From positions 71,067,821 to 71,131,820 of the forward strand of contig NC_092346.1 of NCBI RefSeq assembly GCF_963676685.1: a DNA stretch of 64,000 bases, read 5' to 3'. The notes beneath the pieces were generated by a model. It made no database searches. It saw only the letters and a list, made by a program, of their open reading frames with translations, and was not told the origin of the DNA. Origin of the DNA: Mytilus edulis. Its lineage: Eukaryota; Mollusca; Bivalvia; Mytilida; Mytilidae. The position numbers and the translations under genes are program-made. Below, one piece after another: positions 24,401 through 32,599 of the stretch (its first letter is position 1; each line of letters begins with the position of its first letter).

Positions 24401-25729
24401 CGAAACCTTTCGGCTACCAATTGGTTACAATTTAATTATTTAACTTATATATATAAATGAATATTTGATATACATCGGTACAACGAAAACATATGGATTG
24501 CACCTTTATATATACAATAATAGGCAATCGTAGTCAGAAAAACTATCCGGCAACGGCTGTTACCGGCCTGTTTCTTTGTTACCTTTGTATTTTATCTAAT
24601 ACTTAATTGTAATTTATTATTTATTGTAATGCATCGTTTGTTACGATACCATGATTATTTAATCTCATTTACAATACCTTCTAATTAAGAATAGGCTTTA
24701 ATGTTGAAAAGACATTATCACAATAGTTTAAGTTATAGATGGGCGAATGGTTTGTTTTTCATGAATCAACGCTTAACCATTGTATCTATATCACTTAATC
24801 TAGGGTATTCTACAATACAAGTGAACATTATTAGAACGCCTTCGATATTTTGGTGCAGACGTCAGGCTGGGGTTTAAATAAAATATGTTGATTTTTTGCG
24901 AAAATCTCTATCCATATATATATTTCACAGGAATTCATAACCTATTTTTGTATCTTTCAGCATTTAGATATACAATATGTGACATATTGATTAGGTTCTA
25001 ATCACATGGGAGCACTCATACTCACTGAGCATACTCATTGTACAAAATTGTACAAACATCTTGATAGGAGTTAAACATTTATTACCAATTGCTTATATTT
25101 GTACCTAATGTTAAATGAGGGCCCTCATGGGGTTTTTGATTATGTGATTACTTGGCCGTTTTTTTAATGATTATTTGATTATTAAGCCAAATATTTCATG
25201 ATTATTTGATTACCTAGGACTGTATTTTTAGTTTATGATTATTTGATTACTAAAGATAAGCAAATATTTAATGATTATGTGATTATATTGGCAAAAAAAT
25301 GGTGATTATGTGATTACTAGTACCCCCCATGAGGGGCCTCTTAAATTAACTCTGTGAAATTGCACTGCATTGCTATATTTGACATTTTAAAACAGTTATC
25401 AATACCAGTGGCACATGTGTGCATACCTTTTTGACGGAAGATCCCCCCATTAACACCCCCAGCTGATGAATTAATCACAAACAATAACCCAATGACCCCA
25501 TAGTATAAAACAAAAATACCTCAAGCTAACCGCGTTAAGTATAGAAAAGAATACTTTATTTCGACAGAGACAAGTTTTATGTGTGTCTGATTTCGAGGAC
25601 ATTTTTGTTTATTTATTTGAATTGTAATTAAGAAAACTAACTTTATTTTGTTATAAAATATAGCTTTACCTTTTCACATCCCGAGCTTGTGTCGTAGAAA
25701 AATTGGCAATCATTTCCATAAGCAGACAT
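11197..25729 (-). CDS. Gene 1: triple CCCH zinc finger/FN3/AIG1-septin-like GTPase
   Basis: Six exons (25670-25729, 18130-18258, 16874-17000, 15918-16388, 13365-13543, 11197-12483) join in consistent phase to 2253 nt, predicting 750 residues. Order of parts: CCCH fingers within residues 1-106, FN3 about 125-218, P-loop GATGSGKS 278-285, DTPG 351-354, TFAD 428-431 in the G4 position, coiled coil about 495-550, Cys/His cluster 575-617, and a final block with PLSDVDYIDLL. Finger spacings equal those known for the ZC3H11A N-terminus, an RNA-linked protein. The GTPase, Cys cluster and end block resemble a large family expanded in fish and molluscs. There is no signal peptide or membrane segment, so a cytosolic or nuclear protein is likely. 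I infer an RNA-binding immune GTPase; no function is proven. A second first exon lies at 28293-28352. Confidence 0.82.
12640..12915 (+). repeat. Repeat fragments in gene 1 last intron
   Basis: A family A fragment ('acatggtggattaaaac', 'cattgaattccattatg') is followed by a family B copy ('agcttgctgttccatgtgag', 'gagttgtctgattggc'). The open frame across them is a repeat shadow. Confidence 0.5.
13365..13543 (-). CDS. Gene 1 P-loop exon
   Basis: This 179-base exon begins after a ttaccag acceptor in phase 1 and ends with CAG before a gtgaaa donor in phase 0. It encodes SGKTIMLVGATGSGKSTLL, a perfect Walker A/G1 box, then GMINYIFDVSWDDEFRF and MSDEEKTRYHDQ. The matching exons of genes 2 and 3 have exactly the same length and phases. 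The exon is too short to stand alone and only makes sense spliced to the DTPG exon. Confidence 0.87.
14195..14803 (+). mobile_element. Non-autonomous element of the TTAA-flanked family (diverged copy)
   Basis: The sequence aligns over most of its length with the well-defined element at 34246-34930, sharing blocks such as 'ctagagatggtaacgcatg', 'aatgtcaatattgaaag' and 'atatgagaatttgaatcaa'. It ends at 'gacagctcgtgtccattt', a diverged form of the terminal repeat. It carries GAAAGTGAAACA at 14476-14487, which resembles an IRF site. Confidence 0.6.
14990..15400 (+). mobile_element. Penelope-like 3-prime tail in gene 1 intron
   Basis: From 'gcgtttggtctactaaag' the stretch continues into 'acggacgctatcacaagttg' and 'ccttccggagcacctgag', the same tail as at 10640-11040 and 41385-41690. 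No reverse transcriptase is attached. The 60-codon frame over it is not a gene. Confidence 0.6.
15918..16388 (-). CDS. Gene 1 FN3 exon
   Basis: This 471-base exon runs from a tatag acceptor (phase 1, completing the Ala codon with the previous exon) to a gtaaga donor (phase 1). It encodes an FN3 domain: PSVPISISCTSNSIMLSW for strands A and B, then GYKIVYRE, RTIYTVKDLKGDTQYEFKI and a VDRDG-like turn. A linker with SDPEIYKIPF follows and ends at KCYFG. In gene 3 the linker reads VVYKLPL, and this short motif seems conserved between FN3 and P-loop in the family. FN3 here probably mediates protein contacts. Confidence 0.85.
16874..17000 (-). CDS. Gene 1 third CCCH zinc finger exon
   Basis: This 127-base exon runs from a ttacag acceptor in phase 0 to a gtaggt donor in phase 1. 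It encodes IPCWHETQPSGCTRPGCPFKH, a CCCH finger of spacing C-x8-C-x4-C-x3-H, which is the spacing of the third finger of ZC3H11A. It continues with DPVNQYGYKEILS. The matching exon of gene 2 is also 127 bases. Confidence 0.85.
17350..17705 (+). repeat. Dispersed repeat family C
   Basis: This is a near-identical copy of 2693-3014 within the intron between zinc finger exons 2 and 3. Similarity to the copy at 46855-47213 extends further upstream, including 'gttatgcgtttacttttc', so the true element may start near 17350. Confidence 0.65.
17760..18530 (-). repeat. Two family A fragments flanking zinc finger exon 2
   Basis: Fragments at about 17760-17910 and 18360-18500 both contain 'accaagtcag' and 'ggacttcc' or 'gactttcc' words typical of family A. 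The coding exon at 18130-18258 lies between them and is unaffected. Confidence 0.5.
18130..18258 (-). CDS. Gene 1 zinc finger exon 2
   Basis: This is a 129-base, 43-codon exon with phase 0 on both sides (tttag acceptor, gtacgc donor). It completes finger 1, whose first cysteines are in exon 1, with DRCPFRH. It then encodes all of finger 2, TCNFWQKGRCTKSNCKFRH, of spacing C-x7-C-x4-C-x3-H. Both spacings match ZC3H11A. The exon is too short to appear as a long open frame and was found by its motif and splice sites. Confidence 0.85.
18960..19165 (+). mobile_element. Decayed Penelope-like tail
   Basis: The sequence around 'tttctatgttgtattttg' and 'taagccatggtattgtcaat' is a diverged copy of the tail at 10900-11040. 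It has no coding value. Confidence 0.45.
19891..19978. repeat. Near-perfect hairpin
   Basis: Arms of about 37-38 bases (19891-19928 and 19942-19978) pair around a 13-base loop that includes 'ggcgaagccg'. The arms begin 'agacaatact' and end 'ggcttaaatc' in complement. It looks like a tiny fold-back element in gene 1 intron 1. Confidence 0.65.
21590..23160. mobile_element. 1.57-kb element with long inverted, internally repetitive ends
   Basis: The left end starts GTTACAGTTAATAGGTGAAA and the right end is its inverted copy ending 'cctatttactgtaac'. Both ends, about 130-145 bases each, are built from variants of 'agtaattacatgtatttact'. The interior is non-coding. It includes a segment (22440-22750) related to the 193-bp tandem repeat at 59500-60370 and a segment (22080-22330) related to the TTAA-flanked element family. 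It sits in gene 1 intron 1. Confidence 0.65.
24039..24150 (+). repeat. Minisatellite of about 23 bp
   Basis: Five units of GAGTCCGTGTATCATCCAAA type follow one another. The unit alternates 'aaaaagagtccg' and 'aaaatgagtccg' forms. No function is apparent. Confidence 0.65.
24335..24425 (-). repeat. tRNA-like sequence, probably a SINE head
   Basis: On the minus strand GGGTTCGATTCCC is a perfect B box of the RNA polymerase III type, and 'ggtagccgaaagg' about 60 bases upstream could be a decayed A box. The sequence does not fold into a clean cloverleaf by eye, so I call a tRNA-derived repeat and not a tRNA gene. Confidence 0.35.
25118..25343. mobile_element. Short inverted-repeat element full of GATTA words
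   Basis: The ends GAGGGCCCTCATGGGG and its near complement CCCCCCATGAGGGGCCTC mark a 226-base unit. Inside, TGATTATTTGATTA or TGATTATGTGATTA occurs about six times. It is non-coding and lies just downstream of first exon 25670-25729, in intron 1. Confidence 0.6.
25670..25729 (-). CDS. Gene 1 first coding exon (proximal)
   Basis: The exon encodes 20 residues from ATG, MSAYGNDC followed by FFYDTSSGCEK, then a gtaaag donor in phase 0. It supplies the first two cysteines of zinc finger 1 (C-x9-C-x5-C-x3-H once joined to exon 2). The start is chosen because the same methionine is conserved in all four first exons of the cluster and an ISRE-like motif and TATA-like box precede each. Confidence 0.8.
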
Positions 25730-25800
25730 CTTCTCACTTATTGAATAACAGTATCATTTGAACACAGATAATTGCCAGAAAGTGAAACACTTAAACACTC

Positions 25801-25945
25801 TCTATATATGTATGTGACCATCTGTGATCATCTGTCAATCAAAATTTCAATACCAGGTTTTTTTTAAATATACCTAAGTTTATATGTTCTGTTACTAATA
25901 TCAACATACTTTCTGGAAACAATAATAATTCAACTTTCGGTTTCG
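25801..25945 (-). promoter_or_regulatory. Promoter of gene 1 proximal first exon: TATA-like box and ISRE-like site
   Basis: On the minus strand GAAACCGAAAGT (25933-25944) fits the IRF/ISRE consensus GAAANNGAAA, about 204-215 bases before the ATG. TATATAG (25802-25808) lies 73-79 bases before it. Both are kept in position at the other three first exons of the cluster. Protein binding is not shown. Confidence 0.6.
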
Positions 25946-26329
25946 TTTGAATTTCATTAGCTTTAATTTTTTTAGTTGAATGCTCCCAAACGTAAAGTAT
26001 GAGGTTCTAGATGGGAATGGGGTCTTTAATTTCTGCATGATATTAAGTTTTATTGCAGTTTTCCTTATCCATAAAAATAAAGCTAAGTCTGCGTAATTTT
26101 ATTTGCACCCTTATACCCTCTATTAATTTCTGTGTTTGCTATTAGTACCTATTCTGTAAACTCCATCCAGATTCTCATGTAATTGGCATTTTATTTCGGT
26201 CATACTTAATAACAAGTTATTATGAAACATTTTTTCAATGTGATACAATATTTATTATGCGTGTTACAGTAGTATTTTACAGCCAACGGGGACAGTTTTA
26301 TCCTCCAGGTTTTAACAATTTGCTGACCC

Positions 26330-26850
26330 AGTGATTGAAATAAATGCATTGGAAATTAGTCTTTGTATCGTCCCTTAATCGATAGAAACGTGGACGGTGG
26401 GATATGGGATCAATATTGCTGTTTCAGGAAATAATAGTTGTTGCTACAGACTTTGAATCAAGCTCTTTATCATTACATGTTTTGATTGTACACATCCACT
26501 AAACAAAAGCCAATATATATATATAAAGAAAAAATTTGAGAGGCAAAGTATTTTATTTTGCTTCCAATTAAGTGAAAACATTTAACCTTTTACATGGCTT
26601 TACCCGTATTCTAATTTCTACCATAAACATATAAAAGGATTATTTCAATTTTATTGAATCATCAATAATAGAAATCATTCCTTGTTTTACCTTTATTGAG
26701 CTATTTTCAAAAAAATGAGCATGGACGAGTTATTTGTTGCTGTCCCAATTCCTGATCTGATTTTTTTTAGCCATGGCATTGTCAGTTTATTTTCGATCTA
26801 TGAGTTTGACTATAACTCTGGAATATTTCGCCCCTCTTTTATCTGCTGAT
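26330..26850. repeat. Duplicated intron segment and Penelope-tail scrap
   Basis: The stretch 26330-26760 is a diverged copy of 19190-19640 (shared 'gggatcaata' and 'gtttcagga' blocks, then 'gagcatggacgagttat' against 'gagcacggacaagttat'). The same material recurs near 49820 in gene 2. This shows that each first exon was duplicated together with its downstream intron. A short Penelope tail follows at 26760-26850. The remaining 26851-28292 holds no gene that I can see. Confidence 0.55.
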
Positions 26851-28292
26851 TTTTGCAAAAATCCCTATCCATACATATCATTTTACTATCAAATTCTCCA
26901 GGACTCAAAAAAAGCTAAATTTACTTGCTCAATATTGTTATGTTTGGTGTCTAACTGTCAATACCGAATAAAACCTAAAGTTATAATTTTCAACAAAGCA
27001 GGTAGACATATCCACAATGTTTTAAAAATAAAAATGTGTTGCTTGAATATGTTAATAACTACACATATCTTAGTATTCACTTGAGGGCATCAGGATCAGT
27101 TCCTCTGCACAAGGAGAACTCTATGAAAACGCCTTAAAGCGTACTTCAAATTAAAAACAAGATGAAACAAGAATATCAAGTACGAAATAGGGCTTTCATA
27201 AAACATAATGAAAAATACTCAAATTTCATATCATTGTTTGCTTTTTCTGTTTAATTTTGTGTATTGTTTTCTCATAGCATTTGTACAAATTGTGTTAGAG
27301 ACTGAATCCAAATTCAAATAAATTTTACACAAAATGTTTTAATAATATGTTACTACATTCTTTACGCACCTGCCTTGGTGACTCCTGAATCTGAATAATT
27401 GCATAATAATCCTGTCTATGTGCTTATAGCCACGAGAAGGGCTATCTAATAAGCCTTCGTTTGTATAACTTTAAGCTTGTGTTGTAAAGTATTCAAACAG
27501 TTATATGTGTTTGCATTTGGTTGAGTGTCCTTTAAGCACCTGCCATGTGTGACTTATGCAGATGGACAACACCAAGGGCTTTAAAATCATAAAAATATTC
27601 TTATAATGGAAGTGATGCTACTTCTGGTGCATGGTCAATAAACGCTAAACATGATGATTAATGTAACCATATTTATTAACACAATTTATAGTCGTTGTTT
27701 GTATTGTTTTTCTTGTGTATAGTCTATATTCCAATTGTTTGAAATAAAAATCACTGTACTGATTAGGTCCATAATGGGTCCTCTACTGAAAATGACTTTT
27801 ATCTTATATGCCATAGGAAATTATTACCCATTTATGTATCTCACATCTATCTGATATAATACATGGGAAACAATTATAAGTTTTTAATAACATCGAAGCG
27901 CTCATATTATTTGTAAAACGTGTACAGACATATTGATAGATGATAAAAATGTATGATTCATAGACATATAAGTTTCTACCTATTATTATATTACCTATGT
28001 GAAACTGATCCCCATTGTCATGATTGACATTGTAAAATATTTACCCATACCAGCGGGACTTATGTGTTAACCTTTCTTTAAAACAAAACCACGCACCCTC
28101 CTATTGCAGGTGAATCAATCACTAACTATAACAAAATAATCCAACAGCATTACAAAATGAAACCACATGTTAACCATTTAAAGTATAAACTGTTTACTTT
28201 ACTTCTACAAAGATGAGTTTTATATGTGTCTTATTTCGAGGACATTTGTTTATTTCCTTGTATGTTATAAAAACAAATATATATAGCTATAC

Positions 28293-28352
28293 CTTTTCAC
28301 ATCCCGAGCTTGTGTCATAGAATAATTGGCAATCATTTCCATAAGCAGACAT
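28293..28352 (-). CDS. Gene 1 alternative first exon (distal)
   Basis: The exon encodes MSAYGNDC then LFYDTSSGCEK, differing from the proximal first exon by a single residue (Leu for Phe), with a gtatag donor in the same phase. It can splice to 18130-18258 equally well. It may be a second promoter of gene 1 or an inactive duplicate. Confidence 0.65.
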
Positions 28353-28438
28353 CTCTCCTCACATAGATAGTTTCATTTGAACACAGGTCAGGTCAATGTA
28401 ATCAAATTGCCGGAAAGATAAACAAATAAACACTCTCT

Positions 28439-28580
28439 CTATATATGTGAGCCCATCTGTCAATCGAAATTCCAATACCCGGATTTAAACAAAAATACCC
28501 GAGTATATACATGCTTTGTTATGAGTAATAACCTACTTTCTGGAAACAATAATACATTTTTATTTCAGTTTTCGGTTTCA
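28439..28580 (-). promoter_or_regulatory. Promoter of gene 1 distal first exon
   Basis: On the minus strand GAAACCGAAAAC (28568-28579) is an ISRE-like site 216-227 bases before the ATG, and TATATAG (28439-28445) lies 87-93 bases before it. The flanking sequence is clearly homologous to that of the proximal promoter. Confidence 0.55.
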
Positions 28581-28789
28581 TTTTTAATTTCAAACTTTAT
28601 TAAAACGTTCATCTTATTTGTGTTGGTCATTTTTAATGTGTATAATTTAATATGGGCATTAGGTGTCAAAATCATGTTAATCGATTGACTCAAATCCTCA
28701 TATTTGATTTATAACATACAAAAACGTAAAGTCAAAATTTCAATAAGTCTGAAATAAACAATAAACAACGAATGAACTCAATAATATAA

Positions 28790-29070
28790 ATAACCATTAT
28801 GCGTGGATTTCAGTCTTGACGTTATCTAGGCTAGTATCTAGGTCACACGAATACGGAATCAATGAGGTCGAATTATTCACTCGCAAGTGTATAATTCACC
28901 AGCGATGTTTCTTAGCTTATTTTGGTAAAACTGAACTAAACTGACTGCTAAAAATGATTTCACTATTCACTTTCATTAATGATTGAACAAAACAAAAAAT
29001 CATATTTATTTTTTGTATATATCTCGCAACTGATGACCCTTCAAATTATCATTGTGTCATCGGTTAAATT
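28790..29070 (-). mobile_element. Fragment of the TTAA-flanked element family
   Basis: Read on the minus strand, the words 'cattaatgaaagtgaa', 'tcgcaagtg' or its complement and 'cctcattgattccgtattc' match the internal part of the copies at 14195-14803 and 22080-22330. Termini are missing. Confidence 0.45.
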
Positions 29071-32000
29071 CATCTCCATGTGTCTATTTAAAACGACAGT
29101 GTGTATTATTCAGTTTTCAGTGTGTATTTAGGTTTTTAAATCCTAATGTGGTTTTTTATTCAGTGTGTAAAAATGATTATAACATAGCTTTGATGAGAAC
29201 GGCTTGTCATACCATTATTATTTGTTTGTAAACCTCATCCATACCCTCATGTAATAGGCATTCTTAACATTTTATTTTGTTCATACATAAAAGCTAGCTT
29301 ATTAGGTAACTCTTTTTCTGTGTGATACAACAGGTACTATGCGTTTTACAGTTACATATACACTAAATAAGGGCCGTCCTGTATTTTTCTATGTTTGATA
29401 AAATAGTTTATCAACTGTATATGCATATTATTATCGGCTACTCATCTAAGGTTTCCATATGTTTGTTTATGTATGTGTGTGTGTGTGTTCGATGGACCGT
29501 ATGACCACCGTCCCTTATATGAACATAAATTTATTTACTAGGATGATGAAAATCAATAGGATATTTAAAGCCACTTAGTATGTATTCAATATTTTTCACA
29601 TCAAGAAAAATGTAGTTTAAGCAAGAGGTTAAAGAAATAAGTCCCATTGATAAACGTTATCACATTATTTACAAATTACTAGTACTGCTGTAAAACAGTA
29701 TTAAAATCAGTAGATTGAAAGTTTTCATGAACGTATAAATTATGTAGGTGTAAGGATTTGATTAGAAGGCTCTTCATTTCTGTATTCTCTAAATTTTTTG
29801 ATCATTTATCTATATTCTTTATTTTTGTCCATTAATCTCTATTCTGCAACTCTTTTTTATTATGGACTTTCCGTTTGGAATTTTCCTCGGAGTTCAGTAT
29901 TTTTATGATTTCACTTTTTCTTTCTTTTTAATATATAAGTAACTTTTCTTCATTTATTCTGTACATTTTACCAAACATAATGTAACGGGTTTTTTTTCGC
30001 ACATCTTTTTATATACATTATTATGTATCCTCAACCTCATACTCACCCTAATTTATCCGGCAGATTGATCCAACTTTGACATATAATCATTTCCATAACA
30101 GCGTGGACAAGACCATTTCTTGGCGCTCTCAGGTTTTCAATTGACTGAGATAGATATTGTACGTATTATAAACATTTAAACTGTGGATTCTAAACGTCTA
30201 AATAAAAAATACGAACTAGCAGAGGACTTAATCTTGTGTGGTGATTTAATTTAAATGTTGAATACTTAAACTTCCTTTTTTTCTCGTGCACCGGCATGTA
30301 CTTTATCCTTTTTTCTATTCAAATCCCACACTGCAAGGCCTCTGACAGACTGAATGAGCGCAACACACTGTTATCAATAGCCGATGATAATCAAGTTAAA
30401 GGAAAATGATTCAGTATTATTACCGACATATGTATTGCTGTTGTCCACGCTGTTATGAAAATGATTCTAAACATGAATTCAACACTTGTTTAATCTTCAA
30501 AATATTAATTTTTAAACATATAATTCACAAATTTATTCAGATCTACGTCTTTCCTTGAAGTGAGCATAACCTATTAAATACATTTTAAAGGGGCATCAGC
30601 TAAAAGAACAAAACAGTCAAATATGATTTTAATCAAAGTTAATACATTTTACCATAAGTATCAAATAAACGTTACAATAGTGATCCATGAAAGTAAGGTC
30701 AAGGTAAAATAAATCCTGCAAGTAAGACATGTACACCTTCCAATCATTCCATAGACTAAATAAATATAGTTAACTATCAACAAAGAGGGTCGATAATCAA
30801 TCATTTGTGTCTGTCAAATTAACACTTCATTACTCAATGAAAGATAAAATATAGCTTGTAGTAGTTTTGTTTTCCTATAATGATCTGTGCATACATTATC
30901 CAAGTTTGGCTCCTGTCGCTAAGTAATTTTAGAAAAGATGTTGAATATCAGATAGCCTTTTGTTTTGAAAGGAAACTTTGTATTTCTGTCACAAAGCTCG
31001 TTGGCTCTTGGTTGACAGTGGTTTGTAGAGTTTTACATTTTTCAATGTAATTAGGTTTCAGATGTTTCAAATATTAGGTAGTTTCAGAGAAAAGGTTTGT
31101 TAAAACTTGTCGATCATAAATTATATATGTCTCTGTGTTTTTCCTCCTCCAAACGAAATCAAATGATTTTTATTAGAGCAGGTTCCAAACAAGTCTTTCC
31201 CAGCTTGATAATTAAACAAGATGAAATTGTGATTTCACAACGGATTTCAATGAATACTCCTTCTTGTTGCTTAATATAAGTAGGACACAAGATAGACAAG
31301 ATAAAATTGTCTCAATTAAAATATGAAGTGTTCAGATAATAGCTCTCTGTTTAGAAACAGGCTTTGAAAAGGCTTACCTTATTATCATTACTGCATAGTT
31401 TGTAGTCTGTCATTATTTGTGTTTACTGTTATAGTTTGAGTAAGGCCTGAATTAACTGTTTAAACTTGTTTCACATTTTTAAAATACTATATAGCATAAA
31501 TTTTGCTCATAGTTGAAGGCTGTATGGTGAATTGTATCACTGTTTGGAAATCTGTTACACTTAGACTGAGAATATGTTCTGCATGGACTTTTGACGTCAT
31601 GCAACAATCACTTATCCATTGTGGTGTCAGATATTTTCTATTATGACGTCAAAATTTTAAAGGTACTTTTGATGTCCAGTAATGGCCGAGAAATAGCGAC
31701 AAAGGGTCTATGTTCACATTATGTACTTTGGTCTTCAAAGGATATTTGTATCTTTGGCAATCATACATCATCTCCTTATTTTTACATATGGTTAAAACCG
31801 AATATATCAGTCAAACTTGATGTAGTACATTCAGATAAAGAAAACAAAAACAAATGTCCATATATTCTAACCTACACGTTATAACACTTTCATAAACATT
31901 GAAATGAACATATTTGACAGCTTATCATAATACAGGAACATAACCATGAAAGAAATCTTTCTGTAAGCTAATGATATTTCAATTACATAGGGACTGAATT

Positions 32001-32089
32001 AAAGAGCTTCAATTCTGTATGTATGTAAAAAAACTAGATGCAAAACAAAATGGAAAATATTATAGTTCTTAAACAACAAGTGTAACTGT
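29071..32089. other. Intergenic, repeat scraps only
   Basis: A family A scrap lies at 29840-29935. A 26-bp inverted pair around 'ataacagcgtggacaa' lies at 30086 and 30440. A terminal scrap of the TTAA element lies near 30588, and a decayed family B copy, interrupted by unrelated sequence, lies within 31430-31775. The 97-codon frame at 31591 falls over the last of these and is not convincing as a gene. Confidence 0.45.
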
Positions 32090-32540
32090 GAGCTAATGCC
32101 CACTGATGATACCCCCGCCGCAAGTGGATAATGTTAATAGTTTAAAAATGTGTAAGTGTTCGGTAAACAGGAAGTTGCCGAGTGATGAATCTAAAAACGC
32201 ATCACACGGTATAGCTGTCTTATATAAACCCTGAAACCAAATTTCAAAAATCCTGGCATTGTAGTTCCTGAGAAAAATGCGACGAAAATTTTCAACTTGG
32301 CCATCATGTGTAAATTGATATAAGTGTTCGGTAAACAGGAAGTTGTCGAGTGATGAATCTGAAAACACATCACACGGTATAGCTGACTTATATAAACCCT
32401 GAAACCAAATTTCAGAAATCATGGCATTATAGTTCCTGAGAAAAATGCAACAAAAATATTCATGGGACGGACGGACGGACTGACGGACAGATAGACAGAG
32501 GTAAAATAGTATACCCTCCTTTTTTCAAAGCGGGGGTATA
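32090..32540. mobile_element. Element with a tandem dimer of about 173-185 bp
   Basis: Two adjacent copies of a unit containing 'gtgttcggtaaacaggaagt' and 'ataaaccctgaaaccaaatt' lie between 'gatacccccgc' on the left and 'gcgggggtataat' on the right, which are inverted ends. A short GACG microsatellite precedes the right end. The two overlapping minus-strand frames are repeat translations. Confidence 0.6.
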
Positions 32541-32599
32541 ATAATTAGACAATGAAACATGACTGGGAAATTAAATAAGAATGGTTATACACTCTTCCT

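Larger units (their letters stand above)
20812..24605. mobile_element. Possible 3.8-kb nested element with inverted ends
   Basis: The left end 20812-20890 ('gtaacaaagaaacaggccgg', 'gttgccggatagttttt') is present in inverted orientation at 24525-24605, and a third, shorter inverted copy lies at 20935-21010. The region between contains the element at 21590-23160. Either the ends are terminal inverted repeats of one large non-autonomous element, or they are separate copies of a short fold-back repeat; I cannot decide. Between 21310 and 21590 lies another dispersed repeat rich in G runs. Confidence 0.4.

Noticed and set aside
25907..25926. A STAT-type site next to the ISRE
   Set aside because: The half-sites TTC and GAA are only two bases apart and the motif is not kept at the gene 2 promoters.
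30086..30466. Decayed first exon or element ends around the 26-bp inverted pair
   Set aside because: A 16-base resemblance to the first exon is too short, and no target duplication or coding continuation is visible.
31591..31884. A 97-codon plus-strand frame
   Set aside because: It sits in and beside a decayed family B copy and shows no domain or conservation.
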